A stretch of 64,000 bases of DNA, from positions 52,636,006 through 52,700,005 of the forward strand of contig NC_085047.1 of the NCBI RefSeq assembly GCF_963662255.1, in the 5' to 3' direction. Under the pieces are notes generated by a model. The model worked only from the letters and a program-made list of their open reading frames with translations. It was not told the origin of the DNA and ran no database searches. Made by a program: the position numbers and the translations under genes. This DNA is from Cinclus cinclus. Lineage: Eukaryota; Chordata; Aves; Passeriformes; Cinclidae. Shown in pieces: positions 39,259 to 50,479 of the stretch (position 1 is its first letter; every line of letters starts with the position of its first letter).

Positions 39259-40120
39259 AAATAAATGAAAGGAAACACACTGGGAATGGAAGAGCTTTGT
39301 CTAGTTTCTTGGGGAATTAGTGCATGTAACATTTGCCTTAGAAGACTATTACTGAGAGGTGTTTTTAAAAGTTTCCTTACATTTTTTCCCCCTTTCCTTT
39401 TCTAGTCTTCATTTCTCCTTTAACTCATTTTCATTTTAGACTATGGATAATGATACCTGATCATCATTTCTTGGCTGTAACTGTGATGCTGTATTTTTCT
39501 CACACATAGACGGTGTTAATTAAGACTAGTCCTTCCAACTTGTAATACAGTTCTAACTGGATGTGTCATTTTTCTGCTCTAATTGTGACCTTCTTCACTG
39601 GTCTTCTGTCAGCGATATGCTGACTATTTTTCTTTTTTAATTATATAAGGACTTCTGGATTAAATCCCTATTGCTAAAGTACAAAAAAATCTGCTTAAAT
39701 TATAAATATTGGGACAATTTAAAGTTCTTGATATTGTTTCCTTTTTTCCTGCTTAATTTTCACATCTTACGCAGTATTTGTACACAACTAATTCTTGAGG
39801 AATGTTGTTTTTGTTTATTTGTACTCCCAACTCATTCTGTATGAAGTCAGTATTTCAGTTTTTGAGTCTCTTTGGTTAACTTAGTAAAGTGACTACAATA
39901 ACGATACTCACTGTGGAATGTGTGGAGGTATTTTTGGACCCTGTTGCATCTCATTTATCTCATTTGCCTAATGACATATTCCTCCAGGGGGCAGCTTTTG
40001 CTGCTGAATCACAAATACCACACAACTACTTTCCATTCTTCACTGATACTGGATACCACGACAAACCACTGGTTTCTCGTAAAAGGCCTGCATTCAATAA
40101 ATACAGGTAGCAAGTGAAGA
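39259..40120 (+). other. SERTM1: SERTM1 3' UTR, proposed
   Basis: AT-rich, repeat-free sequence after the stop codon. An AATAAA sits almost on the stop (39260-39265) and is unlikely to be the main signal. A better candidate is AATAAA at 40096-40101, followed about 35-60 nt later by a GT-rich stretch. Other AATAAA hexamers at 41388-41393 and 41855-41860 would give a longer UTR, ending before the CR1 copy at 41988. The right edge is therefore an estimate. Confidence 0.5.
40096..40101 (+). terminator. SERTM1: Candidate SERTM1 polyadenylation signal
   Basis: Canonical AATAAA about 840 nt after the stop codon, with GT-rich DNA (ATGTGATATTTGTACTCATG) downstream near 40142-40161. It is not the only candidate; see 41388 and 41855. 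Confidence 0.45.
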
Positions 40121-41987
40121 GCTCCTTAACTGTCCTTTAGGCATGTGATATTTGTACTCATGTGAGCAAGGCCAGCAGGGACAGAAATTGCTTGTACTGG
40201 TGAGGACTTTCTGGGCCAGGCTTTGTCCTGTGATTTCAGAAATGCACAGCGGGTAGAGGGAGACACACAGGGATTTATGCAATGGTAAGGAAGACCTGTG
40301 CTCTCACCTGCAGGAAGTGCAAGGTGTACCTGCAGAGCGGAGGAAGGGATGGGAAGGAAAAATGGGAGTGGCTCTGCCACTTTTCCCCATCAGCATAAAG
40401 AAAGGCCAGCAAGAGGGAAGGTAAATGGATCCACAGTCTCACTCCTCTTTGCCATGCCATTTTCTGGGTTATCATTTCCCCTGCTCAAAATGTAACCTGC
40501 CACTCAATTTGTGCAGTAAAATAATGAGCAGCTTTGTGATCTGAATCAGTTGGGCTTCAAATCAAGCCAAACATTTAAAATAGTGATTTGAAGTGCCCAA
40601 TATAGACCTACTAAAACTGCAACCCCAGACTGGTGTAATGCCTTGTTGTCCTTATTGTACTGTGTGACCACAGCTCAGTCCTGCCACCCAAGCCTATGCA
40701 AATTTTGCTTTCATGGCTGGATCCAAATCACTGGAGAGACCAAAGAAATGGCATTGTCACTGCCATTTCTGTCACTGACATAACACAGGTGTAACTCTGG
40801 GAGATGGGATGATCTCAGCAGGAGCAGCTGCTGTCCCCTCACACGGCACCACTGCTCAGCAGGCTGAGGGTTAGGGAACACTTCCCAAACACATTTGTAC
40901 CTCTTGCCAAGCTGTCCATGCATTCATAAACAAGACAGACTCTATCATTAAATGCACAGACTTTAAAATACACATTTGGAAAGTCTGGTGTAAATATAAT
41001 CATTAAAAATGCTGCTTCTGTTGCCAAACAATACAGATGATACTGGAGTTGGTGTTTTCAGAAGTGGAAATCCAGTATGGTAAGTAGCAATGACTTATGG
41101 TGGTGATGAGTTCATTACAGAGGCCAAAGAACTTGCTGACTAATAAAAAATGTAAGCCTGCAGATTCCCTGAGCCAAACTGGTTTGGTTAATATATTTAT
41201 AGCTTGGAATGTTTTATTCATCTAGACAACAGTTTCATGTATGTCACTTTTCACTGTATTTGAAAATTGGCCTTGAAAAAAGAGGTAGCTGTTTAAAAGG
41301 GATCAGGAAACATTACTTCCTTTCTGAAAGCACTTTGAAATCCCAAACCTGTAACAGAATGTATTTGTACGTTGACTGGTAGATAGAAATAAATGAGTTG
41401 TAAATCAAGACAGAGCAACTGTTTGACTATCTTCCCTTACTGACAAAGTTGTACATTTGTTGTTTCCTTTTCTGCAAATGGAGGAATTTAATCAAAAACA
41501 GAGATGAGTCCACAGGTTGAGATGGGTGTTTGTTCCCAGCAATGTGTTTACACTTGCACATATTTAATATTTAAATATTAAGACATTTAATATTAAAATG
41601 CAAAGTGTTGAAACCCCATTGGCTGTGTTCAGTGAGCTGTTGTCAAACTGCACCAAAACAGAAATTATTTTTCCAACTGCAGAAAACAGCAAAGATAACT
41701 GAAGGCACACATTGGATTTTGCTTTGTAGTTTAGTAGGTGCTATTATTTTTCTTCCACTCTGGAGTGACATACGGGACTGTGTAGTCATCATGATTTCAG
41801 CTGAGTTGAATCTGTTCTCTTCGGGACAGATTTGAATAGAAACAAGTAGGTTCCAATAAAGTAGTATCAGGAGAAACCACAGGCAAAAAGCAAAGTGGCA
41901 TATTTAAGGATTGCTAAGTACCAGTTCTTCAAGAAAAAAAGAGGAAGAAGAAAATAAATACACCTGAGAATCTGAGCCTAAGTTAAC
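40121..41987. other. Gene-free DNA after SERTM1
   Basis: No gene is supported. It may still be part of a long SERTM1 3' UTR if a distal AATAAA (41388 or 41855) is used. An 18-bp AT-only palindrome lies at 41564-41581 and a related TTAATATTAA follows at about 41587. Open frames here are short and unrecognisable. Confidence 0.5.
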
Positions 41988-42170
41988 CTGAGAACAGTGG
42001 AACAGGCTTCCTAGAGGTGGTGGATACCCCAAGCCTGTCAGTGTTTAAAAGGCACCTGGACAATGCCCTTAACATGCTTTAGCTTTTGGTCAGCCCCAGA
42101 GTGGTCAGACAGTTGGACTAGATGATCACTGTGGGTACCTTCCAGATGAAAATATTCTACTATTCTATTC
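41988..42170 (+). mobile_element. CR1 LINE 3' fragment (copy 1 of an adjacent pair)
   Basis: Degraded CR1 3' UTR in + orientation. The sequence AGTGGAACAGGCTTCCTAGA, followed by GTGTTTAAAAGGCACCTGGA and TTGGACTAGATGATCACTGT, matches a CR1 subfamily different from the one at 15.1 kb. It ends in ATTCTACTATTCTATTC, a mutated octamer tail. Confidence 0.85.
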
Positions 42171-42239
42171 CAGCTAGAGTTGTGGGGATATTTTCTGTTG
42201 AGTCCATTTCTGGATTACCCAGTAGAGGAGAGAGAGTTG

Positions 42240-42630
42240 TGGAAATCCCACACTGAGCCCAGCTCAGGGCAGCTAAAATGATTAAGGGATTGGAGCATCT
42301 CTCATATGAGGAGAGGCTGAGAGAGCTGGGACTATTTAGCGTATAGAAGGCTCTGAAGGATCTCATCAACATATATAAATACCTTATGGGAAAGGATGAA
42401 GGAGAGAGAGCCAGGGCCTTCCCTGAGGTACCCACAGCAGGACCAGAGGCCAAACTGAAACACATGAAATTCCACATGAAAATAGATTATTGAGAGGGTA
42501 GTAAAACACTGGCACAGGTTGTCCAGAGAGGCTGTGGTGCTTCCATGTGTTGACCTGTTTGCAGCTGACTCTGCTTTGGGCAAAAGGACTGGATCAGACA
42601 ATCCTCAGGCAGTCCCCTTCATGTCAGAGC
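42240..42630 (+). mobile_element. CR1 LINE fragment (copy 2 of an adjacent pair)
   Basis: Second + strand CR1 piece beginning about 70 bp after the first. It derives from the end of ORF2: GGATTGGAGCATCTCTCATA, then GAGGAGAGGCTGAGAGAGCT, then ATATATAAATACCTTATGGG. Frames of the ORF2 C-terminus (a block reading like YEERLRELGLFSV) can be seen but are broken. The 3' part, from ACACTGGCACAGGTTGTCCA onward, is eroded and the octamer tail is lost. Confidence 0.85.
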
Positions 42631-45600
42631 AAAAACTCAGAGGCTTCTGGCTCTCTGCCTCCTCCTGATGTGTTTTCTCATCCCTGGAGCTGAATAAGCA
42701 ATATCTTTACTGGGAGGTAATTAGTTCAATAATTTGTTGCTAAAGAGCTGCTCAGCTCCCCCTCCTCCCTGCAGCCACATACTTTTCCACTGTATTTTTG
42801 TTGTGTGGGTTCACATTTCACAGTCAGCTTTTTCCCGGAGCCATTTTTGCTTGTTACTGAGCCCTCTAACTTGAACACTGCCATTAACTTTGTTAAGACA
42901 TGATTCCAAGACTGCAGGGCATGGGGTGGTTGCAAAGTATACCTGGAAATCTATAGGAAAAAAAAAAAAAAGAATAAAACATGGATGAGGAAAGAACTGA
43001 AGGAGTTTGTGGAACACACAGAAAAATTATTTTGCTGTAGTTCACCAAATTTGGTCCATTCAAGCAAATTAAATCAGAGTACCTGCTGAAAACTGTAGCA
43101 GCCTCTATATCTAAAACTCTCTTGCACTGTTGGTCACCTTAGCCCTACTGCCAAGTTAACCCATTATATTTATCTGCCCTGAAGATTACCACATTATTCC
43201 CGCCTTGAAACAGTGTCATGCTTAGCAACTCCAGCTCCATGGAGAGTTTATTCCATTGAAATTATTTTCTGTGTTCAGCCCTTCTCTGCCAGCTGACCTG
43301 AAAGGTTTGTCTCTGTAAGCTGAAAGTCATCTGAATTTCCAACAAAAGTCTTTCAGCGTGGGAGCAAGCGTTACTCCTATTCTGTGCAGCTTGTTTGCCT
43401 TCCCCTCACTGTCTAACCCCATGGTACTCTGGCAAGACTGAATCCCTAAGGAACAACATGTTCCACTCTACTTGAGCTTCTTTCCTCCAGCATTTTTGCT
43501 TTTTTTCAGTGAGAGCCCTAGCAAAGACACCTGCATGAGATTATTTACGTGGTCCATGCACCTCCCATTCTCCTTGACAGGCCTGTTTTCACTGCATCAG
43601 CCACAGCTGCTCCAGGAGGCTCTGTGAGCTCCAGCCCAGCTCTCCTGGGCTGGGTGACCTTTGGCACACGCTGCCCTCCGTGGGCTCCCCAAGATATGAT
43701 CCATGGTCTGTGGCTACAGTCGAGGATCACACACCCCGAATGCAAGGTGCAAAAGTAGCCTGAAGGAGGCCTTTTTTTTTTTTTTCTCTCCAAGAAAAGT
43801 GGGTTTTCTCTTGCCTGGAGCAGTCCTGAAGGTGCTTTACAGCTCAGTGATGCAGACAGTTTGATGTGCCAGAGGGACCTGCCTGTGGCCACAGCCCTGG
43901 GCTCGCACCACAGCTCCACAAAGCTCCACGGAGCTCCTGCCTTGCTCACACCACCCAAAGTGTCCAAAGGGGCTTGCCAGAGTCACTTACCGGCTCCTCC
44001 TGACACTGTGCTTTGGAGATGAAAGCAGCGTCAACCTCCAGCGTATCCACTTCCAAGGGCAGGTAAGCCCATTAGTATAATCATGATAATCACCATGCAG
44101 GTGACAGCAAGGACCACGTGAGATGAGCTGGTTTTCACTTCTGTTTTCTTTGTTTTACATCAGTGGGAGCTGATCACCCACTGTAAGTTTGAAAACGGCC
44201 AGTGGCTCATAGGCTATTAATGTACAGAATCTTCAGGTGCCTTCTGAAAGTTGGACTGGCTCCTTTGCATAGTTTAACTTCATCTTCTGTTTCTTATAGA
44301 CACCAGCATGGTGGCTGCATTTGTTTCAGCACCAAAAGATGCAGTTTTAATACAATAAATGTCTTTAAACAGCTTCAGTTAAAAAATCAGAAGCAGAAAA
44401 GTAAACTTTCTAAAAATATAATCTAATGTATAGCTTTTTGCAAACAAAATGTATCATTTGTAAATTTCTATTTTTTTTGCCAAAATATCTATTTCTAAAT
44501 AGAAAAGCTATATGAATGAATTGTTTAACATAGAGTGTTTTATGCCACCTGTGCTGACATAATTATTTTTTGTCCTAAATTTTTCTAGGTAAGACATTCT
44601 ACTGTTTAAGGGGACAAAAAATTTACACTATCCAACTATTTCTCTCTTTAGTAAACAAGTGTAGATATCCGTCAGGGCATTTTGCCACACATATTTACTT
44701 AGGAAGCTGCACTTCAAACAGTGAATGCTGGTCTGGTCATATAGATCTGGTCCCAGAGTACAGCCACACCTCTCTTTTTTGTTTGTTTGTTATGGAATAT
44801 TATTGGTTAAATATAAGATGGAGACTAAGCTTCCAGTTAATGAATTGTGCCCTCACTGCTCCTTCAGCACAGGGATCAGTTTGTCCTTTGGTTTAGAGTA
44901 TTAGCTCCAACACATAAATCATTTGAATGGCTTTTTCTTTAGCTTGGGCTCAGCAGTTGCTGACAGGTAAGAAATTAGCGTAAAGAACATAGTTATGATG
45001 GAGATTCCCTGTGTAGTTAATTCAGGGCAAATCCTGCTCCAGCTCCCTGGATCCTGCTACACAGCTGGGAGCTGTATTCAGGGGGATTTCTGCCAAGGTA
45101 CCCTCCCTTTTTCCATCAGCTTCATCAGGATGCAGAAGGTGGAACTTATTAAACTAGGACAAGCTAAAGCACTTGCTAGGAAAAAGAAATGATGATACAA
45201 AGAAAGGCACCCTAGCAAGAACAGAAGTATGGCAGGGATAAAAAGGGAGATGCAGCCTGAAAAACATACAAATGGATGTGTCTGAGGTAGGAGTAGACTC
45301 AGAAAGGACTGTGCTGGCTGGAGCAGCAAGGAGCAGCAGTGAGAGAAGGGCATCTTCTCATGAGACGTGTGATGAATTAGGCACAAACAGGCAATACTGC
45401 AGCTACAAGGTAAATAAAGCTGTACCATCCCTCACAATGCACATGATCCCTTTTTCTCCTGTCCTCAGTGCCACTGTCAGGGACCACACAGGGACAGTTA
45501 CTGGGCAGGGGGGACATGAGGTTCATATCTGGGCAAGAAACTTCACTGGCCCACACTTGGGAAGTTCCCCCCTAGCCCCAGTCACACACTCCCCTCCTGC

Positions 45601-48105
45601 TGCAGCTCCGGCTCTTGCTGCTCTGCTCCTGAATTCCTTGTCTCTGGAAAAGCATTTCCTGCCCAGGGCATATGAGAGTCCTATTTTTTCCCATACTCTA
45701 GTATTTTTATTTTTTTTTTTGTTCTTTTTTTTTGCATCTGAAGGCTCCAAAGGATTGCCAAATAAATTGCACTTCATCTGGGATATCACACGAAGCTCTC
45801 CCAGGCTGTCATTGTGCCTCTGCACAGCCTGGGCTGCTGGGCAGGAGCTGGGCAGGTACCTCCTCAGCTGGAGACACTGACTCGGTGTTTCCTCTTCCAC
45901 CACCTGTCAGCACCCCAGCTCTCCTGCTACATAGCACACTTCAGCACATGCAGAATTAATTGCTCTTCAAAAACTGTTTTTTACATGTCCAGAGAGGGCT
46001 TTTCAATGAGAAATGCCCCTATCCTCACAGTAATTTTGCATGGTACTGTAACATTGCTGGAAAATCCATAGGAGAGTGCCTAATTTCCACAGTAAGAAGT
46101 CTAAAGAATGATTAACACTCATTTTCAGTAATTTCTTTAAAACAGAAGCTGCTCCATGATTTTCAGTCTCCATTCGTACTTTGAGGTTGGCATTATTCAG
46201 AAATGAATTCTTGAGTGAACATGTCACTGTATCTCTGCAGGAACAATTTTCCTTCACTAACTTTTCTATATTTAAGAACATTGCAAATGCACTATTTCAT
46301 ATAATGGTTCTATGTTATATTCCTGAAGAAATATCTAAATTTGCCATTTCAGCCATCATTATGAAAACAAGTGCTTGTAGAGGGAAAGGCTAACCCTAAT
46401 ATCTGCTCCTAACAGCAAGTTAAAGGCTGAGTTAGATCTGCCAGAAAATTTTGTTAGACCAAGGTGGTCCAGATTTCATGGTGTTTGTTGTAAGACACTG
46501 TCAGTCCTGCTGATAGCAAGTGAGGGGCAAGTCTGTGCTTCACAGTGGGTGAAGTGAGGTCCTGGGGCCCCATCCTGCCCCAGAAAGGGTATTGAGTACA
46601 CAGATTCCCTCCCACATTGCCACATTGTCCCTCATCATCTGCTCTTGCATGGGCTGGTGGCCAGGGAGGATTTGGAAGGACCATGCCCAAATAAATGTGT
46701 GCACTGAAAAGGGACCCTGCAGCCCTATGCTACACAAAAAGACTTCTAGGAAAAAAAAAATGATAAAAGTTTTAGAAATTTATTACAAGACATTGTAGCT
46801 CATTTTGAAAGTAAAGAAGGTTTTAGTGACAGATTTATAATTGCTTAGATGTACTGAGAATTCAGAACAAGCTATGTTGTTTGACCAAAGGCACTTTCTA
46901 GTGTCTAGCTCATCAGTATTCATTCAGTGGAAATAGAGCTTGCTGTGATGAAAAAAAAAAAAATTGGATATTGTAACTTGAACTCTGGCAAGATCAAAAG
47001 CAATTAGTTGGGTGCTAGTGCTTTCAGCTGAAGTGGAAGAGAAGGTGAAAAAACCTGCATGATTTCGCATTACAGAATGCTGAATTATAATGCTGTAATA
47101 AAAGGGTTGTTGCAGAGGGAAAAAGAAAGTGGAAAAATCAGGAAGACAGACAGACTGACCTTTGTTCAGCTTGGGTGCTCCTATCCTTCGTCATCTGGAT
47201 TTGTTCAGTGGTTATCAAAAAGGCAGAACTCTGCTGTTGTTCCCTCCTGTGTCCTAGTCCATCTGAGCAGCTGTCCTCTTAAAGTAATCCTGCTGGGATG
47301 GTCTTCTGGAATGCTCTTTGGTTTTCTTCTCCAAAGATGGATTTTCCCCAGCAGAGGGGAAAAGTGAAGAGCAAAAACCAAGTTTTAATGATAATAGAAT
47401 TGGATATGTAAACAAATAGGTATACAAACAAATAATCAGAAAATAAACAAAAAGAATTGAAAATTTGTAGATAGAACTGAACCGAATTTGCACCTCTCCT
47501 GTCTCTCTATCATAAAAAAACAACAACAAAAAAAACCCAGCTTGCAGAAAAACAAGAGGGAAAAAAAAAGTTATGTTTTGAGGCAAACCACACACCAATT
47601 GCTTCCTATTTACAGTAGAAACCTGCCATGCAAAATAGATAAATGGAAGGGTAATTAGGAAAATGGATATGATTAAATATTTGGGGAGCATGGTATCTTC
47701 TCTGCCCATGGGTGTTCAGCTGCTGCAGGAAATGTGCCAGAGAGGATGGAGAAACAGAGCCATCTCTGCAGACAAGGAAAAATGGGCAGGTGGACTCTGC
47801 CTTCAGTAATACTGGGATCCATGAGCTCTGATGGGGATTTGAGCAAGCAGGATCTGCTCCTCATTTGTTTCCATATACACCCCCTCCAGGCAGCCTCGGG
47901 GACTGTCCTGGAATCCTGACATGCCCAGGGCCGGTGTGTGCTGTCCACTGCCTGCCCTCTCCCCAGCTGCCAGGATGCTGCAGGAGCTGCTGTGAGACAA
48001 GGTGACTCCTGTGAACATCTGCATAGTGACCAGCTAAGGCACTGCCTTAGGACAGCTTCGTGGTCACCTGAAGTAGTTATCTAACCTTTCTCTTGTCTGG
48101 AAGGG

Positions 48106-48123
48106 AAAAAAAAAAAAAAAAAA
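48106..48123. repeat. A18 homopolymer
   Basis: Run of 18 A in intergenic DNA. Confidence 0.95.
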
Positions 48124-50403
48124 GGTTTATATCTCTCGCCTGTATCTGAAGATGCTAACTTGAAATGTCTGCTGCTATGAGGACTGTAGCAAAGAGAATA
48201 AAGAAACAGCAAGAGAATGAGAGTAAGGCAGAGTGTAGAAGTGAGGGACTGACTTTGCTGTACATCAACCTCAAGGATCAAAGGATTTACAGTGAAGCAA
48301 CCCAGTCGTTCTCCCCAATCCTTCTACTACTCCAATAAATCTAAAGATAACTTCAAATGTCTATGCTTAAAACAGTGCAGCAGCTTGGAAAGCAGGGTAA
48401 GAGTCATGGGTTTCAGCAGAAAAAAAAAGACTGGATACCTCTCCTGTTGCTGATGCAAATAATGTGCCAGCACTGGGCAGTGATCCTACTGGAATTAGCC
48501 TCCAAGCAGCCAAATCTGCAGCTGAATCCTATGCAGATATTTCCTGTCTTCTCTGTTCACTGGAAAACACAGGTCACAGTTTACTGTCATGAGCTTGATG
48601 CATTTCTGTCAAAATTATTTGAATTAAACAAACCAGTATTAGTTGAAATATTTTATTACAACATTTTGGAAACAAGCACTGTTCTCAGATTGTTTTGCAC
48701 TATATTTAAAAGTGACTCAGAGATATCTACTTTAAAATTAAGTGCTCAAAGCATGTCTATGCAGATTAAATAAAACAATCTTGCCTAACCTTTTTAAACA
48801 ATCTTGTTTGAAATGTAGATTTTTAATTTTTTTCAAAAACAGAATAATTTTTTGTGAAAAAAAATATTTCAAATAGACCTGTGATGAATTTTTTAACTAT
48901 TTAATCAATCAAGGAAAAACAGTCATTTATTTATGAAACCTTAATCTAATTTTCCTTTATGACTAGATCCTAATGCATGCTTGCACACAGACCTTCTGTT
49001 GACCTCCTTGGAAGTTATGCATCTAAAGGGAATGCAGAACCAGACTCAGCAGACAAAATTAGTGATTTTCTAATTACTCTAATTGGTGTTTAATTTTTCC
49101 GCTGTTTAGAGACCAAGTTACTGATTTTAAAGAGAAAAAGTAATATATGCTAGAATGAGAATGTAATCAGATAAGAAAAAATGGCTAACATTATATTAGA
49201 GCTCCAGAAACAGAGCAACTGGTAAATGTGAATGTTTTCATTTGAGTTACAAATGCCACAGATTGCCATTTCCGTTGCCACTTCTACTAATTTGTATTCA
49301 GAAAACCACATCCCTGAAAATGTGTAAAACATCTGCTTTGACAAACTGAGTGTCAATAGCTGAACTGTGTGCACTGCCATACAGAGACCTTCAGAGTGGT
49401 ACAGAGGAAGAGTAGGTCACTTCCATTATGGATAGGGATTTGTGGGTTGTCCACAGGATGGATCTAATCATATCATCCGCTAATTCAGCCTACATGGGGG
49501 AAAAGAGGAGACTCAAAACATCAGCAATGACATAAAGTGTATTGGGTTTTATTCAGTTGAAACATGACAGTGACTTCAGCTGCCTCCCCTTGTAAGGAGG
49601 TGCTTCAGGAACCCCTCATTTTCCTATTTTCTTTGGGTTTTCCTAGTTTCTTTGCTTTTCCTGAAATTACTGCCTCTCCTATGTACATGACATTTTATGC
49701 TAAGCAATCTGAAACTGTGTGGTGCAGTAATAATGTGTGGCTTGACCTCCCATTGATTTACTGAGCCTAGAAAACCTCTGCAATAAAGACTGCAGTGGAA
49801 CAGTTGGGTAGTTCGACAGCAGTAATGCATGACCTATCCCCTCCCACCCTACCTTTACCAAAACCCTTTGCTGAACAGTACTGGCTTTCTTAGCATGCAA
49901 CATAGGCCTTCTGCTGATAATCTGTAGCATCTGTTTTAGATCAAAGGGGTATTCGACAAAAAAATTCCTTGCAAGCACACTGCTCATCTTGGTTGTCTGT
50001 AGCAAATTCCAAGCGGAGCTGGCGCATAACAAAAACCACAGTTGACAAGGGGTATTTTTAGCTGCATACCTCTCATCTGGATATCAATATACAGAAGCTC
50101 ATTTGGGTTTTGAATTTCTATTAGTAATGATTCTCCAAGCATGTCCTGAGTCCTGGTAAATTCAGTGAGCCTACCTGATGAGCATGCAATGGGAAACGTC
50201 TCTACAGTTAAATCGGGGAATGCTGTAAATATCATTTTGGGCAGTATGTTTGATAGATTAGATAAAAATCAATTATTTAAACCTTTAAAGGTGGTGCTGC
50301 CACAATTCTGAGCCCTTTTATGAAAATGCCCTTACCACTACTACATACACTATTGCTGTTCACTGGGACTATTTAATTTCCTCAGTTCGATATTAATTCT
50401 TAT

Positions 50404-50450
<47 letters not shown>

Positions 50451-50479
50451 GAACAGACAGATAGACAAACAGACAGATA
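50404..50479. repeat. (GATA)n microsatellite with degenerate edge
   Basis: About twelve perfect GATA units (50404-50450), followed by CAGA/GACA-type variants to about 50479. Tetranucleotide repeats of this kind are usually highly variable in length. Confidence 0.97.

Noticed and set aside
41564..41597. 18-bp AT-only palindrome
   Set aside because: AT-only palindromes are common in AT-rich sequence, and no neighbouring feature gives it meaning.
45272..45880. Longest open frame in the window, 202 codons, + strand
   Set aside because: It crosses a T-tract that gives a low-complexity FFFLFFFF stretch. It has no recognisable domain, the - strand is open over much of the same DNA, and GC is higher here, which lowers stop frequency. 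Chance is the simplest explanation. A blastp search with conserved hits would change this.
47254..47709. 151-codon - strand frame with hydrophobic runs, possible membrane protein
   Set aside because: The hydrophobicity comes from A/T-rich tracts read as F, L, Y and I codons. There is no family resemblance and no exon signals.
48357..48773. 138-codon + strand frame
   Set aside because: About one open frame this long is expected by chance in 64 kb of this composition on six frames. It has no recognisable motif.
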